NCBI GenBank assembly: GCA_030688365.1
Contig: JAUYIE010000021.1
Coordinates: 32,082-96,081, forward strand
Length of the DNA: 64,000 bases
Source: a bacterium
GTDB taxonomy: Bacteria > Patescibacteria > ABY1 > JACQRZ01
Direction: 5' to 3'
Part shown: piece after piece, positions 25,202 through 33,741 of the stretch
Position numbering within the stretch: position 1 is the first letter of the stretch
Layout of the letters: each line of letters begins with the position of its first letter
Position numbers and translations under genes: made by a program
The notes under the pieces: model-generated
Databases searched by the model: none
The model's input: only the letters and a program-made list of their open reading frames with translations
What the model was told of the DNA's origin: nothing

Positions 25202-28200
25202 ATGAAAAATAATGATGACAGACATTTTTCTGCATTCAAAGCGGACATACGACACTTGTATGTTTTGTTTGTTTTTATGATTCTTACTTTGGGTGTCGGA
25301 GTTTTTTTGTTGACACAGAGTAGGAGTGGAGATAGTTTGGCAGCTAGTACAATTGTAGATTCAGGAATTCAGGCTGGTCAGTATACATCAATAGCTATGG
25401 CTGCTGATGGCTACGCTCGAATTAGTTATTATCAGCAGAATGGTGGTGATCTTAAATTTGCTCAATGTACGAATGCAGATTGTAGCACAAACAATCTTAC
25501 GGTTGTTGATTCTACTGGCGATGTTGGTGAATATACGTCTCTCGCTATGGCCGATGACGGATTTGCGCGTATTAGTTACTATGATGAGACAAATACTGAT
25601 ATTAAATTCGTACAATGTACAAATGACGCATGTTCGACAAGTGTTATTACAACAATTGATTCTATGGGTGATGTCGGGAAAGATACAGCAATAACAATGG
25701 CCGATGACGGATTTGCGCGTATTAGTTACTATGATGAGACAAATACTGATATTAAATTCGTACAATGTACAAATGACGCATGTTCGACAAACGTTATTAC
25801 TACGGTGGCTACGAACTCCCTTGGCTATGGTACCGATATCGCTATGGCCTCTGATGGGTATGCTAGGATCACCCACTATGCAACTTCAATATATTCATAT
25901 TTGCAGTTTATTCAATGTACAAATGCGGATTGTTCGACGAAAAATAGCACAAATATCTATCCCGCAGCTCCGGGGAGTGGGGGAATTGGTAGTTCTGTTG
26001 CGATGGCAGACGACGGATACGCCCGTATTACATATCACGATGATTCAGCGGGTGGATCCGTAAAATTTGTTCAATGCACTAATGACGCATGTTCAACAAA
26101 CGTTCTTACTGATGTGGAAGCTCAATCCTATTCACCCTCTGCTCAAACATCACTTGCGATGGCAGACGACGGATACGCTCGGATTGCTTATCTTGATACT
26201 GATAATGTTGATGTCAAATTTGTGCAATGCACGAATGATGCATGTTCCACAAATACTATATCCACTGTTGATAGTACTGGATCTGTAGGATGGTGGCCGT
26301 CTCTTGCTTTGGGTAGCGATGGATTTGCGAGGATTAGTTATTATGACTCGTCAAATACTGATCTCAAATTTTTCCAATGTGTTGATGCTGCCTGTTCAAA
26401 TGCTGCGCCAACAGCTTCTTCTGTCACTATCACTGGTACTGCTGAGGTTGATCAGCTACTCACAGGTAATTATACTTATGCTGACACTGATGGTGACAGT
26501 GAAGGTACATCCACATTTCGGTGGCTTCGCGATGATGTGGCGATTGATGGTGCAACATCTTCTACATATACAACAGTAGAAGCTGATGGAGGTACGACTA
26601 TAAAATTTGAAGTCACTCCTGTCGCCGCTACAGGTACATCTCCCGGCATTGCCGTTGAAAGCGTTGGAACCGCGATTACTGCGAATAGCGCTCCCACCGC
26701 CCCCACCACACTGTATTCAAATACTGCTATCACCACGGCTCAAGCAGGTAGCGCCAATCCTACGACACTTGTAAATAATGATATTGTGGTATCAGCCATT
26801 AACAATGACCCAGACGCTGATGCCGCTGATAAGTATGAAGTACAGGTTGCTACCGATAATGTATTTGCGAGCATTGTATATGATTCCGGTAGTTCAGGTA
26901 CTAGTATGACATCCACGGCGGACGGCGCTCGTTCACCTGATATTGGTATTCCTGTATCAATCACCGCTGGTACGACTTATTATTGGCGAATCAAATTTTG
27001 GGATACAAACTCTGCAGAGGGGGCATGGTCTCCATCAGCAGAAAGTGCTGCAACATTTCAAACAAATGCATCTCTCGCAACAGCTTTGACTACAATAGAT
27101 AGCACAGGGACAGTAGGGCAATATACTTCCACAGTTGTTGCTTCTGATGGTTTTTCGCGTATTGCGTACTACGATACAACCAATACCGACCTCAAGTTTG
27201 CTCAATGTATTGATTCCACGTGTACCTCACCTGTTATAACGTCAGTAGATAGCACTGGTTCAGTCGGTCAATACACCTCTATTGCTATGGCATCTGATGG
27301 ATTTGCGAGAATTAGTTATTATGACCAAACTAATGCTTCTCTCAAATTTGCTCAATGTACTAATGCTGCATGTTCCACAAGCGTTATTACTACAGTAGAT
27401 AATACTGCTACTTCTGCAGGTACTTTTACATCGATTGTCATGGCATCTGATGGATTTCCTCGTATAGGGTACTATAGTTATATTGCTGGTGGTAAATTTG
27501 ACCCGTCGTATTATCAGCTCAAGTTTGCTAAATGCGAGAACGCATCATGTTCGTCAAAAACTCTTTCGGTTGTAGATTCTTCTGGATCCCTCCAGGTTGG
27601 TCAATATGCTTCTCTCTCAATGTCTGCATCTGATGGATTTCCGCGTTTTTCCTATTATGATACGACTAACACCAGTCTCAAATTTGCTCAATGTACGGAT
27701 GCCACATGCACTGCACCAGTACTAACTACGGTAGACAGTACTGACACTGTTGGATTATATACATCACTTACCATGGCTTCTGACGGCTTTGCACGGATCA
27801 GTTATTATGATGCAACAAATAGGGATTTGAAGTTTGCACAATGTACGGATGCCGCCTGTACAAGTCCCGTACTAACAACCGTAGACAGTACAGGCATTGT
27901 TGGTACATATACATCTTTAAAAATGGCATCCGATGGCTTTGCACGTATTGCGTATTATGATACAACTAACACTAATTTGAAGTTTGTAAAATGTACTGAT
28001 GCTCCGTGTACTTCGGGAAGTGCGACGTTTACTTCTGTCGCGAGTGATGGGTCTGTGGGCACCTATGCATCTCTTGCGTTGACTTCAAGTGGTTACCCAA
28101 CGATTTCTTACTATGACGCAACAAATCTCGATCTCAAACTCGCTTCCTGTACGAACTCTGTTTGTACTGATGCGGTGGAAAATGTCATCCCCACAGCTTC

Positions 28201-29020
28201 CTCCGTCTCCATCTCCGGTCTTGCTATAGAAGATGGAACCCTCACTGGTAGTTATACCTACACTGACGCTGATGGAGACGTCGAAGGTACTTCTACTTTC
28301 CGATGGCTTCGTGATGATGTCGCTATTGATGATGCTACCTCATCAACTTATGTCCTTGCCACCGATGATGTTGGTACTGCCATAAAGTTTGAAGTCACTC
28401 CTGTTGCAGACACTGGTCTCACCCCCGGTACGGCAGTAGCAAGTAGTGTTACTTCCACTGTTATACCTGCTCCTACCATGTCCTTTGACATAGACACTGC
28501 TACTACAGACACGGAAAGTGCTACACCCTACAGCGTTAGTCTTGGTACACTTTCTGCTTCAACACTCACCACCTCAAACAGTAGTATCAACAGTATATTC
28601 CTTGACCTGACCAGTAATGCAGGAAATGGTTCTACTATCACGGTCATGGGAAGTAACGGAGGACTCTATTCCACAACAGCAGATAATACGATCACCCTAG
28701 CCACCAGCGAAGAAACTGTCATTGCAGGACAAGAGAAGTTTGGCATGTGTGTCGCAAGTGCCACACAGGTATCAGGAACAGGTACATTCACTGCAAGTTC
28801 CACCTACGACGCGAACGGCGCGTCAAACTGCACCATATTAAACGGTGGAACACCCACCATCGGTAAGATCAACACCACTGCCACATCCATCCTTTCCACA
28901 GACGGCACTATTACCACAGGCAGAGCACAAATACTTCTCAAAGCAAGTATCACCGGCCTTACCCCGGCTGCCTCTGACTACACCGAAACCCTTACCTTCA
29001 TTGCTACGGGGGAGTTTTAG
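25202..29020 (+). CDS. Giant surface protein with two seven-repeat beta-propellers
   Basis: About 1272 aa from ATG 25202; ATG 25175 is possible but lies inside the likely promoter (TATACT 25167-25172). A signal anchor is at about residues 18-39. Seven ~50-residue repeats (25.36-26.40 kb), with a core like MADDGFARISYYDETNTD and a CTNDAC pair, are followed by an Ig-like module (TFRWLRDDVAID), an Fn3-like module (TTYYWRIKFWD), seven more repeats (27.08-28.18 kb), another Ig-like module and a C-terminal domain ending FIATGEF. Seven repeats twice suggests two seven-bladed propellers. The C-terminal domain is shared with the giant protein at 43.6 kb. It is probably a cell-surface adhesin or receptor. 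Ligand unknown. Confidence 0.75.
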   Translation: MKNNDDRHFSAFKADIRHLYVLFVFMILTLGVGVFLLTQSRSGDSLAASTIVDSGIQAGQYTSIAMAADGYARISYYQQNGGDLKFAQCTNADCSTNNLTVVDSTGDVGEYTSLAMADDGFARISYYDETNTDIKFVQCTNDACSTSVITTIDSMGDVGKDTAITMADDGFARISYYDETNTDIKFVQCTNDACSTNVITTVATNSLGYGTDIAMASDGYARITHYATSIYSYLQFIQCTNADCSTKNSTNIYPAAPGSGGIGSSVAMADDGYARITYHDDSAGGSVKFVQCTNDACSTNVLTDVEAQSYSPSAQTSLAMADDGYARIAYLDTDNVDVKFVQCTNDACSTNTISTVDSTGSVGWWPSLALGSDGFARISYYDSSNTDLKFFQCVDAACSNAAPTASSVTITGTAEVDQLLTGNYTYADTDGDSEGTSTFRWLRDDVAIDGATSSTYTTVEADGGTTIKFEVTPVAATGTSPGIAVESVGTAITANSAPTAPTTLYSNTAITTAQAGSANPTTLVNNDIVVSAINNDPDADAADKYEVQVATDNVFASIVYDSGSSGTSMTSTADGARSPDIGIPVSITAGTTYYWRIKFWDTNSAEGAWSPSAESAATFQTNASLATALTTIDSTGTVGQYTSTVVASDGFSRIAYYDTTNTDLKFAQCIDSTCTSPVITSVDSTGSVGQYTSIAMASDGFARISYYDQTNASLKFAQCTNAACSTSVITTVDNTATSAGTFTSIVMASDGFPRIGYYSYIAGGKFDPSYYQLKFAKCENASCSSKTLSVVDSSGSLQVGQYASLSMSASDGFPRFSYYDTTNTSLKFAQCTDATCTAPVLTTVDSTDTVGLYTSLTMASDGFARISYYDATNRDLKFAQCTDAACTSPVLTTVDSTGIVGTYTSLKMASDGFARIAYYDTTNTNLKFVKCTDAPCTSGSATFTSVASDGSVGTYASLALTSSGYPTISYYDATNLDLKLASCTNSVCTDAVENVIPTASSVSISGLAIEDGTLTGSYTYTDADGDVEGTSTFRWLRDDVAIDDATSSTYVLATDDVGTAIKFEVTPVADTGLTPGTAVASSVTSTVIPAPTMSFDIDTATTDTESATPYSVSLGTLSASTLTTSNSSINSIFLDLTSNAGNGSTITVMGSNGGLYSTTADNTITLATSEETVIAGQEKFGMCVASATQVSGTGTFTASSTYDANGASNCTILNGGTPTIGKINTTATSILSTDGTITTGRAQILLKASITGLTPAASDYTETLTFIATGEF
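25547..25790 (+). repeat. 94-bp exact direct repeat inside propeller repeats 2 and 3
   Basis: 25547-25640 and 25697-25790 are identical over 94 bp at a spacing of 150 bp, exactly 50 codons. Other blades are diverged, so these two reflect a recent duplication or gene conversion. Confidence 0.95.
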
Positions 29021-29044
29021 AGGAAAAGTCGGAAAATTAATGTA

Positions 29045-29073
29045 TTGACCGCCTCAATATATCTTGATATAAT
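29045..29073 (+). promoter_or_regulatory. Promoter of the ATP synthase operon
   Basis: TTGACC (29045-29050), 17-bp spacer, TATAAT (29068-29073): near-consensus sigma70 promoter. Predicted start near 29080, 13 nt before the first start codon. No competing promoter of similar quality is seen inside the operon. Confidence 0.85.
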
Positions 29074-29092
29074 GGGCATATTGTCATTTTTT

Positions 29093-29350
29093 ATGCCTAC
29101 ACAGTCAAAAGATACAGCTCGCTTAGTAGGACTCGCGCTCAACATCGGATGGCAGATTGCCATCCCGTTGGTAGTATGTGCGCTTGCGGGTCGTATGATA
29201 GACAGAGTATGGCACACCACCCCGTTATTTTTTTTAATGGGAGTTATCATTTCTTTGTTGCTGTCTTCATGGCTGGTCGTGCGTATAGTGAGTCGCGTTA
29301 TCACCGCCACCGCAGATACACACACTGATATCAAAACAGACAAACAGTAA
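29093..29350 (+). CDS. AtpZ/AtpI-like ATP synthase accessory membrane protein
   Basis: 85 aa from ATG 29093; an earlier TTG at 29045 lies in the -35 box and is not a credible start. Two transmembrane helices (about residues 11-31 and 40-62). The glycine-rich first helix and the following LAGRMIDRVWHT turn fit the AtpZ/AtpI family that heads many F1Fo operons and helps c-ring assembly or ion uptake. It is 2 bp from atpB. Confidence 0.75.
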   Translation: MPTQSKDTARLVGLALNIGWQIAIPLVVCALAGRMIDRVWHTTPLFFLMGVIISLLLSSWLVVRIVSRVITATADTHTDIKTDKQ

Positions 29351-29352
29351 GT

Positions 29353-30093
29353 ATGCATATATCTATAAAAGCAGAACCGTTATTCCATATTTTTGGACTT
29401 CCTATCACAAACAGCCTCTTGGTAACATGGGTTGTTGTTGTTGCTTTGGTTCTTGCATCATATTTTGTCACGAGACGATTGACCCGCATACCAGGAAAAG
29501 CACAAAATATCATTGAAACTTTTTTTGAGTTACTTTTGGGGTTATTTGACGGCGTGACTGGTGACCGTGCGCTCACAAAAAAGATATTTCCTCTTGTCGC
29601 GACGATTTTTATTTCCGTGCTGGCCGTAAACTGGACGGGACTTTTCCCCGGTGTTGGCACGATTGGTATCAATGAAATAGGACATGAAGGTACCAAGCTT
29701 GTTCCATTTTTACGCGCGCCTTCTGCTGATCTCAACTTTACCCTCGGGCTTTCACTTATTAGCGTCATCATGATTCAAATCTGGGGTATTGGCGCTTTGG
29801 GAATAGGAAAATACAGCAAAAAGTTTATTTCTTTCAAAAATCCTTTATCCTTTTTTATTGGTATTTTGGAGCTTGTTTCGGAGTTTTCTAAGGTAATTTC
29901 CTTTTCATTTCGTCTTTTTGGCAATATTTTTGCGGGAGAAGTACTCTTGACGGTTATCCTATCCCTGACATACTATATTGTGCCGGTTCCATTTTTGATG
30001 TTGGAACTATTTGTCGGATTGATACAAGCACTGGTATTTTCACTTTTGACGGCCGTGTTTGTCACATTGGCGCGCCAAGAGGCACATGAATAA
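29353..30093 (+). CDS. atpB: ATP synthase Fo subunit a
   Basis: 246 aa, five to six membrane helices. The essential stator arginine is Arg187 within FRLFGNIFAGE, the family signature. It forms the ion half-channels against the c-ring. The N-terminal part (HISIKAEPLFHIFG) is short. It lies directly after the AtpZ-like gene. A small GC hairpin with a T-run lies between it and atpE. Confidence 0.96.
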   Translation: MHISIKAEPLFHIFGLPITNSLLVTWVVVVALVLASYFVTRRLTRIPGKAQNIIETFFELLLGLFDGVTGDRALTKKIFPLVATIFISVLAVNWTGLFPGVGTIGINEIGHEGTKLVPFLRAPSADLNFTLGLSLISVIMIQIWGIGALGIGKYSKKFISFKNPLSFFIGILELVSEFSKVISFSFRLFGNIFAGEVLLTVILSLTYYIVPVPFLMLELFVGLIQALVFSLLTAVFVTLARQEAHE

Positions 30094-30103
30094 ATACAGA
30101 CGC

Positions 30104-30130
30104 AAGCGGGCTTTTCGCCCTTTTACGCTT
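30104..30130 (+). promoter_or_regulatory. Intercistronic hairpin between atpB and atpE
   Basis: gggc (30108-30111) pairs with gccc (30117-30120) followed by TTTT; flanking aagc (30104-30107) can pair with gctt (30127-30130). A weak stem-loop in the 59-bp atpB-atpE gap could stabilise or partly terminate the mRNA, since the c subunit is needed in excess. Confidence 0.35.
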
Positions 30131-30152
30131 TTATTTATAACAGTAAAAACAT

Positions 30153-30410
30153 ATGGAAGAGAGCCAATTAGAGCTCATAAAGGCATCTATTGAATGGGCA
30201 AAGTATCTTGGTCCCGCACTTGCTATCGGTCTTGGTGCAATCGGACCTGGTATTGGTATTGGTATTGCCGCAGGTAAGGCGGCAGAAGCAATCGGTCGCA
30301 ATCCGGAAGCGGCAGGTAAGATTCAGACTGCTATGATTTTGGGGTTCGCATTTGCCGAGGCAATCGCGATTTATGCCCTTGTCATCGCTCTTATCATTAA
30401 GTTCGTATAA
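30153..30410 (+). CDS. atpE: ATP synthase Fo subunit c
   Basis: 85 aa hairpin of two helices joined by the polar loop with GRNPEA (residues 48-53). The ion-binding carboxylate is Glu69 in the second helix. The first helix reads GPGIGIGIAAG: the Gln found in sodium-binding rings is Ile36 here, and the Ser/Thr after the Glu is Ala70, so a proton-driven ring is expected. It has a short extra N-terminus (MEESQLELIKASIEW). Confidence 0.96.
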   Translation: MEESQLELIKASIEWAKYLGPALAIGLGAIGPGIGIGIAAGKAAEAIGRNPEAAGKIQTAMILGFAFAEAIAIYALVIALIIKFV

Positions 30411-30428
30411 GAATAGCATACTTGCATT

Positions 30429-30935
30429 ATGGAAGTATTTTCACAGCTGGGAATTGATTGGAAACTACTCATCGCGCAGATGGTCAATATTGTGATACTT
30501 TTGGCGCTTTTGTATAAGTTTTTGTATAAACCAGTACTTAAAGCATTGGATGATAGACAAAAGATGGTAACGGACAGTGTTCATAAGGCCGATGAGATTG
30601 CAACACGTCTAAAGGTTACGGAAAAAGAACAACATGATTTGTTGGCAAAAGCGCGAGAGCAAGCACAAGAAATCGTTGCTCAAGCCCGTGATGTGGCTAA
30701 AGCGCAGACAGAAGAAGCGGTGACTCGGACACGAGCTGAAGTAGAAAATGTCGTACGACAGGCAAAAGTGCATATTGAAGCCGAAAAACAAAAAATGCTT
30801 GCAGATGCATCTTCTCAACTTGCTGATGTGGTAGTAGTTGCGACAAAAAAGATCATGGGAGAAGTGGCTGATGAAAAAATGGAACGACTACTTGCACAAA
30901 AGGCAGTTGACGCATTAAAGGATGTCAACGTATGA
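30429..30935 (+). CDS. atpF: ATP synthase Fo subunit b
   Basis: 168 aa. One N-terminal transmembrane helix (about residues 12-32, followed by the typical FLYKPVLKALDDRQKM) and a long charged coiled coil rich in Ala, Glu, Lys and Gln that forms the peripheral stalk. The ATGA overlap with atpH (30932-30935) indicates coupled translation. Confidence 0.94.
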   Translation: MEVFSQLGIDWKLLIAQMVNIVILLALLYKFLYKPVLKALDDRQKMVTDSVHKADEIATRLKVTEKEQHDLLAKAREQAQEIVAQARDVAKAQTEEAVTRTRAEVENVVRQAKVHIEAEKQKMLADASSQLADVVVVATKKIMGEVADEKMERLLAQKAVDALKDVNV

Positions 30936-31333
30936 ACTATACTGCCAAACAATATAGTCAGGCGTTGTTAGAGTGTTGCAAAAAAGCAAAACAGGAAGAT
31001 ATTGATGCTATGGTAGCTCGTCTTGAAACACTTTTAAAAAAACAAGGAAAGCGATCATTGCTGGCACCAATCATCAAACAAGTCAGAGATGCTGATGATA
31101 AGGCAAATGGCGTGACACATGTGAAGGTCACGACTGGCGCTGATACGTCGGTCAATGACACTGATATCTCAAAGATCGTACGTGATTTAGGGAAAGAAGA
31201 GCCACAGATTACCATAGAGCATGATGATACAATCATCGCCGGAGTACGTGTCCTTGTTGACTCACAGTGGTACATAGATACGACCACCAATCAATCCATC
31301 AAAAAATTATCCGACCAATTACACACACTATAG
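30932..31333 (+). CDS. atpH: ATP synthase F1 subunit delta (short)
   Basis: 133 aa, shorter than the usual 175-180. The N-terminal helical start NYTAKQYSQALLECCKKAK fits the delta/OSCP family, and the C-terminal part HDDTIIAGVRVLVDSQWYID matches its conserved beta strands. Position between atpF and atpA confirms identity. The central helical bundle appears reduced. It connects stalk subunit b to the F1 head. Confidence 0.85.
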   Translation: MNYTAKQYSQALLECCKKAKQEDIDAMVARLETLLKKQGKRSLLAPIIKQVRDADDKANGVTHVKVTTGADTSVNDTDISKIVRDLGKEEPQITIEHDDTIIAGVRVLVDSQWYIDTTTNQSIKKLSDQLHTL

Positions 31334-31335
31334 AT

Positions 31336-32847
31336 ATGAGTACAAATTATTTAATACAAGAACTTGAAAAACGACTAAAGGGCTACTCTCAAGAAGAGGA
31401 AGTCGCAGAGGTCGGCGTTGTTATTTCAGCGGGAGACGGCATCGCACGTATTGGCGGTCTTTCAAATGTACAGTCTGCTGAAATGATTGAGATACAAACA
31501 GAAAAAGAAGTCATCATGGCAGTCGTGCTCAATCTTGAAGAAGACTCGGTGGGTGTGATGATTTTGGGTGATGCGGAAATGGTCAGAGAGGGGGACATGG
31601 CAAAGCGTACAAAACGTATTTTGCAGGTGCCTGTTGGTGAAGGACTGATTGGTCGTGTGGTAGGCCCACTTGGTGATACAAAAGATGGTAAGGGCGTCAT
31701 CAATGCCAATGGTTTTTATCCTGTAGAAAAAATCGCGCCCGGTGTGATCACTCGTCAATCAGTAAACAGACCGCTTCAGACAGGAATCAAAGCGATTGAC
31801 TCCATGATTCCCATTGGACGAGGGCAACGCGAGCTCATCATCGGTGATCGTCAAACAGGAAAGACCGCGATTGCGATAGACACGATTATCAATCAAAAAG
31901 GACAAGATGTGATCTGTATCTATGTCGCGATTGGTCAAAAGGATTCTAAAGTTGCCAAAATCAAAGCGCGTTTGGAAAGTATGGGCGCGATGGAATACAC
32001 GACTATCGTAGTCGCAGGAGCATCTGAAGCTGCCGCACTTTCATATATCGCCCCTTATGCTGGTTGTGCGATCGGTGAATATTTTATGGACAAAGGCAAG
32101 GATGTGTTGATCGTATATGATGATCTTTCTCGTCATGCTGTATCGTATCGTGAGATCTCACTTCTTTTGCGTCGTCCGCCAGGACGTGAGGCATACCCTG
32201 GAGATGTGTTCTATTTACATTCCCGTTTGCTGGAACGTTCTGCAAACTTGAGTAAGGAGTTTGGCGGTGGTTCTTTGACTGCACTTCCTATCATTGAGAC
32301 ACAAGCAGGTGATGTGTCAGCATACATTCCAACCAATGTGATTTCCATTACTGATGGACAGATTTATTTGGAAGCGGATCTTTTTTATCAAGGTATTCGT
32401 CCCGCACTCAATGTTGGTTTGTCGGTGTCTCGTGTAGGGTCTGCAGCTCAAACAAAAGCAATGAAAAAAGTTGCGGGTACACTCCGTCTTGACTTGGCTC
32501 AATACAGAGAGCTTGCAGCATTTGCGCAGTTTGGTTCTGATTTGGATGAAGAAACCAAACACCGTCTTGAAAGAGGAAAACGTGTAACAGAAGGATTGAA
32601 ACAAGGACAGTATGTGCCGATGTCCGTCGCGCAACAAGTTATCATCTTGTATGCAATCGTGAATGGATATGCCGATGAGATAGAGGTTGCGCGTATTGCG
32701 GATTATGAAAAAGGACTGTTGGAGTATTTCATGACCGTGAAAAAAGAACTGTTTGAAACCATCAGTGAAAAGAATGAATTTACTCCAGAGATAGAGAGCT
32801 CGCTCAAAGAAGCTTTGGAAGAATATAAGGGAATGTTTAGCTCATAA
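31336..32847 (+). CDS. atpA: ATP synthase F1 subunit alpha
   Basis: 503 aa from ATG 31336 (MSTNYLIQELEKRL), 2 bp after the atpH stop; a longer frame would overlap atpH. P-loop GDRQTGKTA (about residues 170-178), the alpha-specific SYREISLLLRRPPGREA (about 270) and the C-terminal helical domain are all present. It binds non-catalytic nucleotide in the alpha3beta3 hexamer. Confidence 0.98.
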   Translation: MSTNYLIQELEKRLKGYSQEEEVAEVGVVISAGDGIARIGGLSNVQSAEMIEIQTEKEVIMAVVLNLEEDSVGVMILGDAEMVREGDMAKRTKRILQVPVGEGLIGRVVGPLGDTKDGKGVINANGFYPVEKIAPGVITRQSVNRPLQTGIKAIDSMIPIGRGQRELIIGDRQTGKTAIAIDTIINQKGQDVICIYVAIGQKDSKVAKIKARLESMGAMEYTTIVVAGASEAAALSYIAPYAGCAIGEYFMDKGKDVLIVYDDLSRHAVSYREISLLLRRPPGREAYPGDVFYLHSRLLERSANLSKEFGGGSLTALPIIETQAGDVSAYIPTNVISITDGQIYLEADLFYQGIRPALNVGLSVSRVGSAAQTKAMKKVAGTLRLDLAQYRELAAFAQFGSDLDEETKHRLERGKRVTEGLKQGQYVPMSVAQQVIILYAIVNGYADEIEVARIADYEKGLLEYFMTVKKELFETISEKNEFTPEIESSLKEALEEYKGMFSS

Positions 32848-32849
32848 AT

Positions 32850-33725
32850 ATGGCAAAAGGGACACTAGACTTAAAACGAAAGATGAAATCCGTCGGCAAC
32901 ACCAAAAAGGTGACAAAAGCGATGGAGATGGTGTCTGGCGCAAAAATGCGTAAGGCAACTGCTTCTGTTTTATCCACACGTCCCTATAGCGCTGCGTCAT
33001 GGGAGATATTGTTATCATTACCCCATGTGTCACACTCTTTTTTTGAAAACAGTTCAGAGGGTGATACTGCGTTGATTGTCGTTAGTTCAAATCGTGGACT
33101 CTGTGGATCATTTAACGCAAACATTGCACAACAAGCGATGCGAACACTCAAGACATACGCTGGAAAGACTGATGTCTATACATTGGGTAAAAAAGCAACC
33201 GAAACATTGTCTAGTGGTGGGGTTACTATTGCCGGTGCTTTTGAAAAAAGTGACATTACCAGATCAATAGAAGATGTCTTGCCACTTGCTCATGTCGTGT
33301 TACAAGGATTTTTGACAAAGAAATATAGTCGAGTGGAGATAATCTATACTGATTTTGTTTCACCTTTAAAGCAAAAAGTGACAGTGCTTCCTTTGTTGCC
33401 ATTTTCTCGCGTTGATGAAAATGTAACTCATGAAAGTGGTACACAAGTAAACACAGCAAGACTATCACGTGATACTGTTTTTGAGCCATCAGTAGAAGGT
33501 GTACTTGATTATGTTATTCCACGTATTATTGAGACAACTATTTTTCAAGCAGTTTTGGAATCAGAAGCCTCCGAGCATAGCGCTCGCATGTTGGCTATGA
33601 AAAATGCCTCTGAGGCCGCAACTGACTTGATGTACAGTCTCAATCGCGCGTACAACCAAGCACGACAAAGCGCGATCACGCAAGAAATTGCGGAAATATC
33701 GGCGGGGCGTGCGGCACTTGAATAA
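32850..33725 (+). CDS. atpG: ATP synthase F1 subunit gamma
   Basis: 291 aa. N-terminal helix KRKMKSVGNTKKVTKAMEMV and C-terminal helix with SEAATDLMYSLNRAYNQAR, ending ITQEIAEISAGRAAL, form the antiparallel rotor shaft. SSNRGLCGSFNANI (about residue 80) is the conserved core strand. It is 2 bp from atpA and 16 bp from atpD. Confidence 0.97.
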   Translation: MAKGTLDLKRKMKSVGNTKKVTKAMEMVSGAKMRKATASVLSTRPYSAASWEILLSLPHVSHSFFENSSEGDTALIVVSSNRGLCGSFNANIAQQAMRTLKTYAGKTDVYTLGKKATETLSSGGVTIAGAFEKSDITRSIEDVLPLAHVVLQGFLTKKYSRVEIIYTDFVSPLKQKVTVLPLLPFSRVDENVTHESGTQVNTARLSRDTVFEPSVEGVLDYVIPRIIETTIFQAVLESEASEHSARMLAMKNASEAATDLMYSLNRAYNQARQSAITQEIAEISAGRAALE

Positions 33726-33741
33726 GAATAAAACAATATTT

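Noticed and set aside
25360..28180. Tandem DNA repeats as a mobile or CRISPR array
   Set aside because: The repeats keep the reading frame at ~150 bp and encode protein blades.
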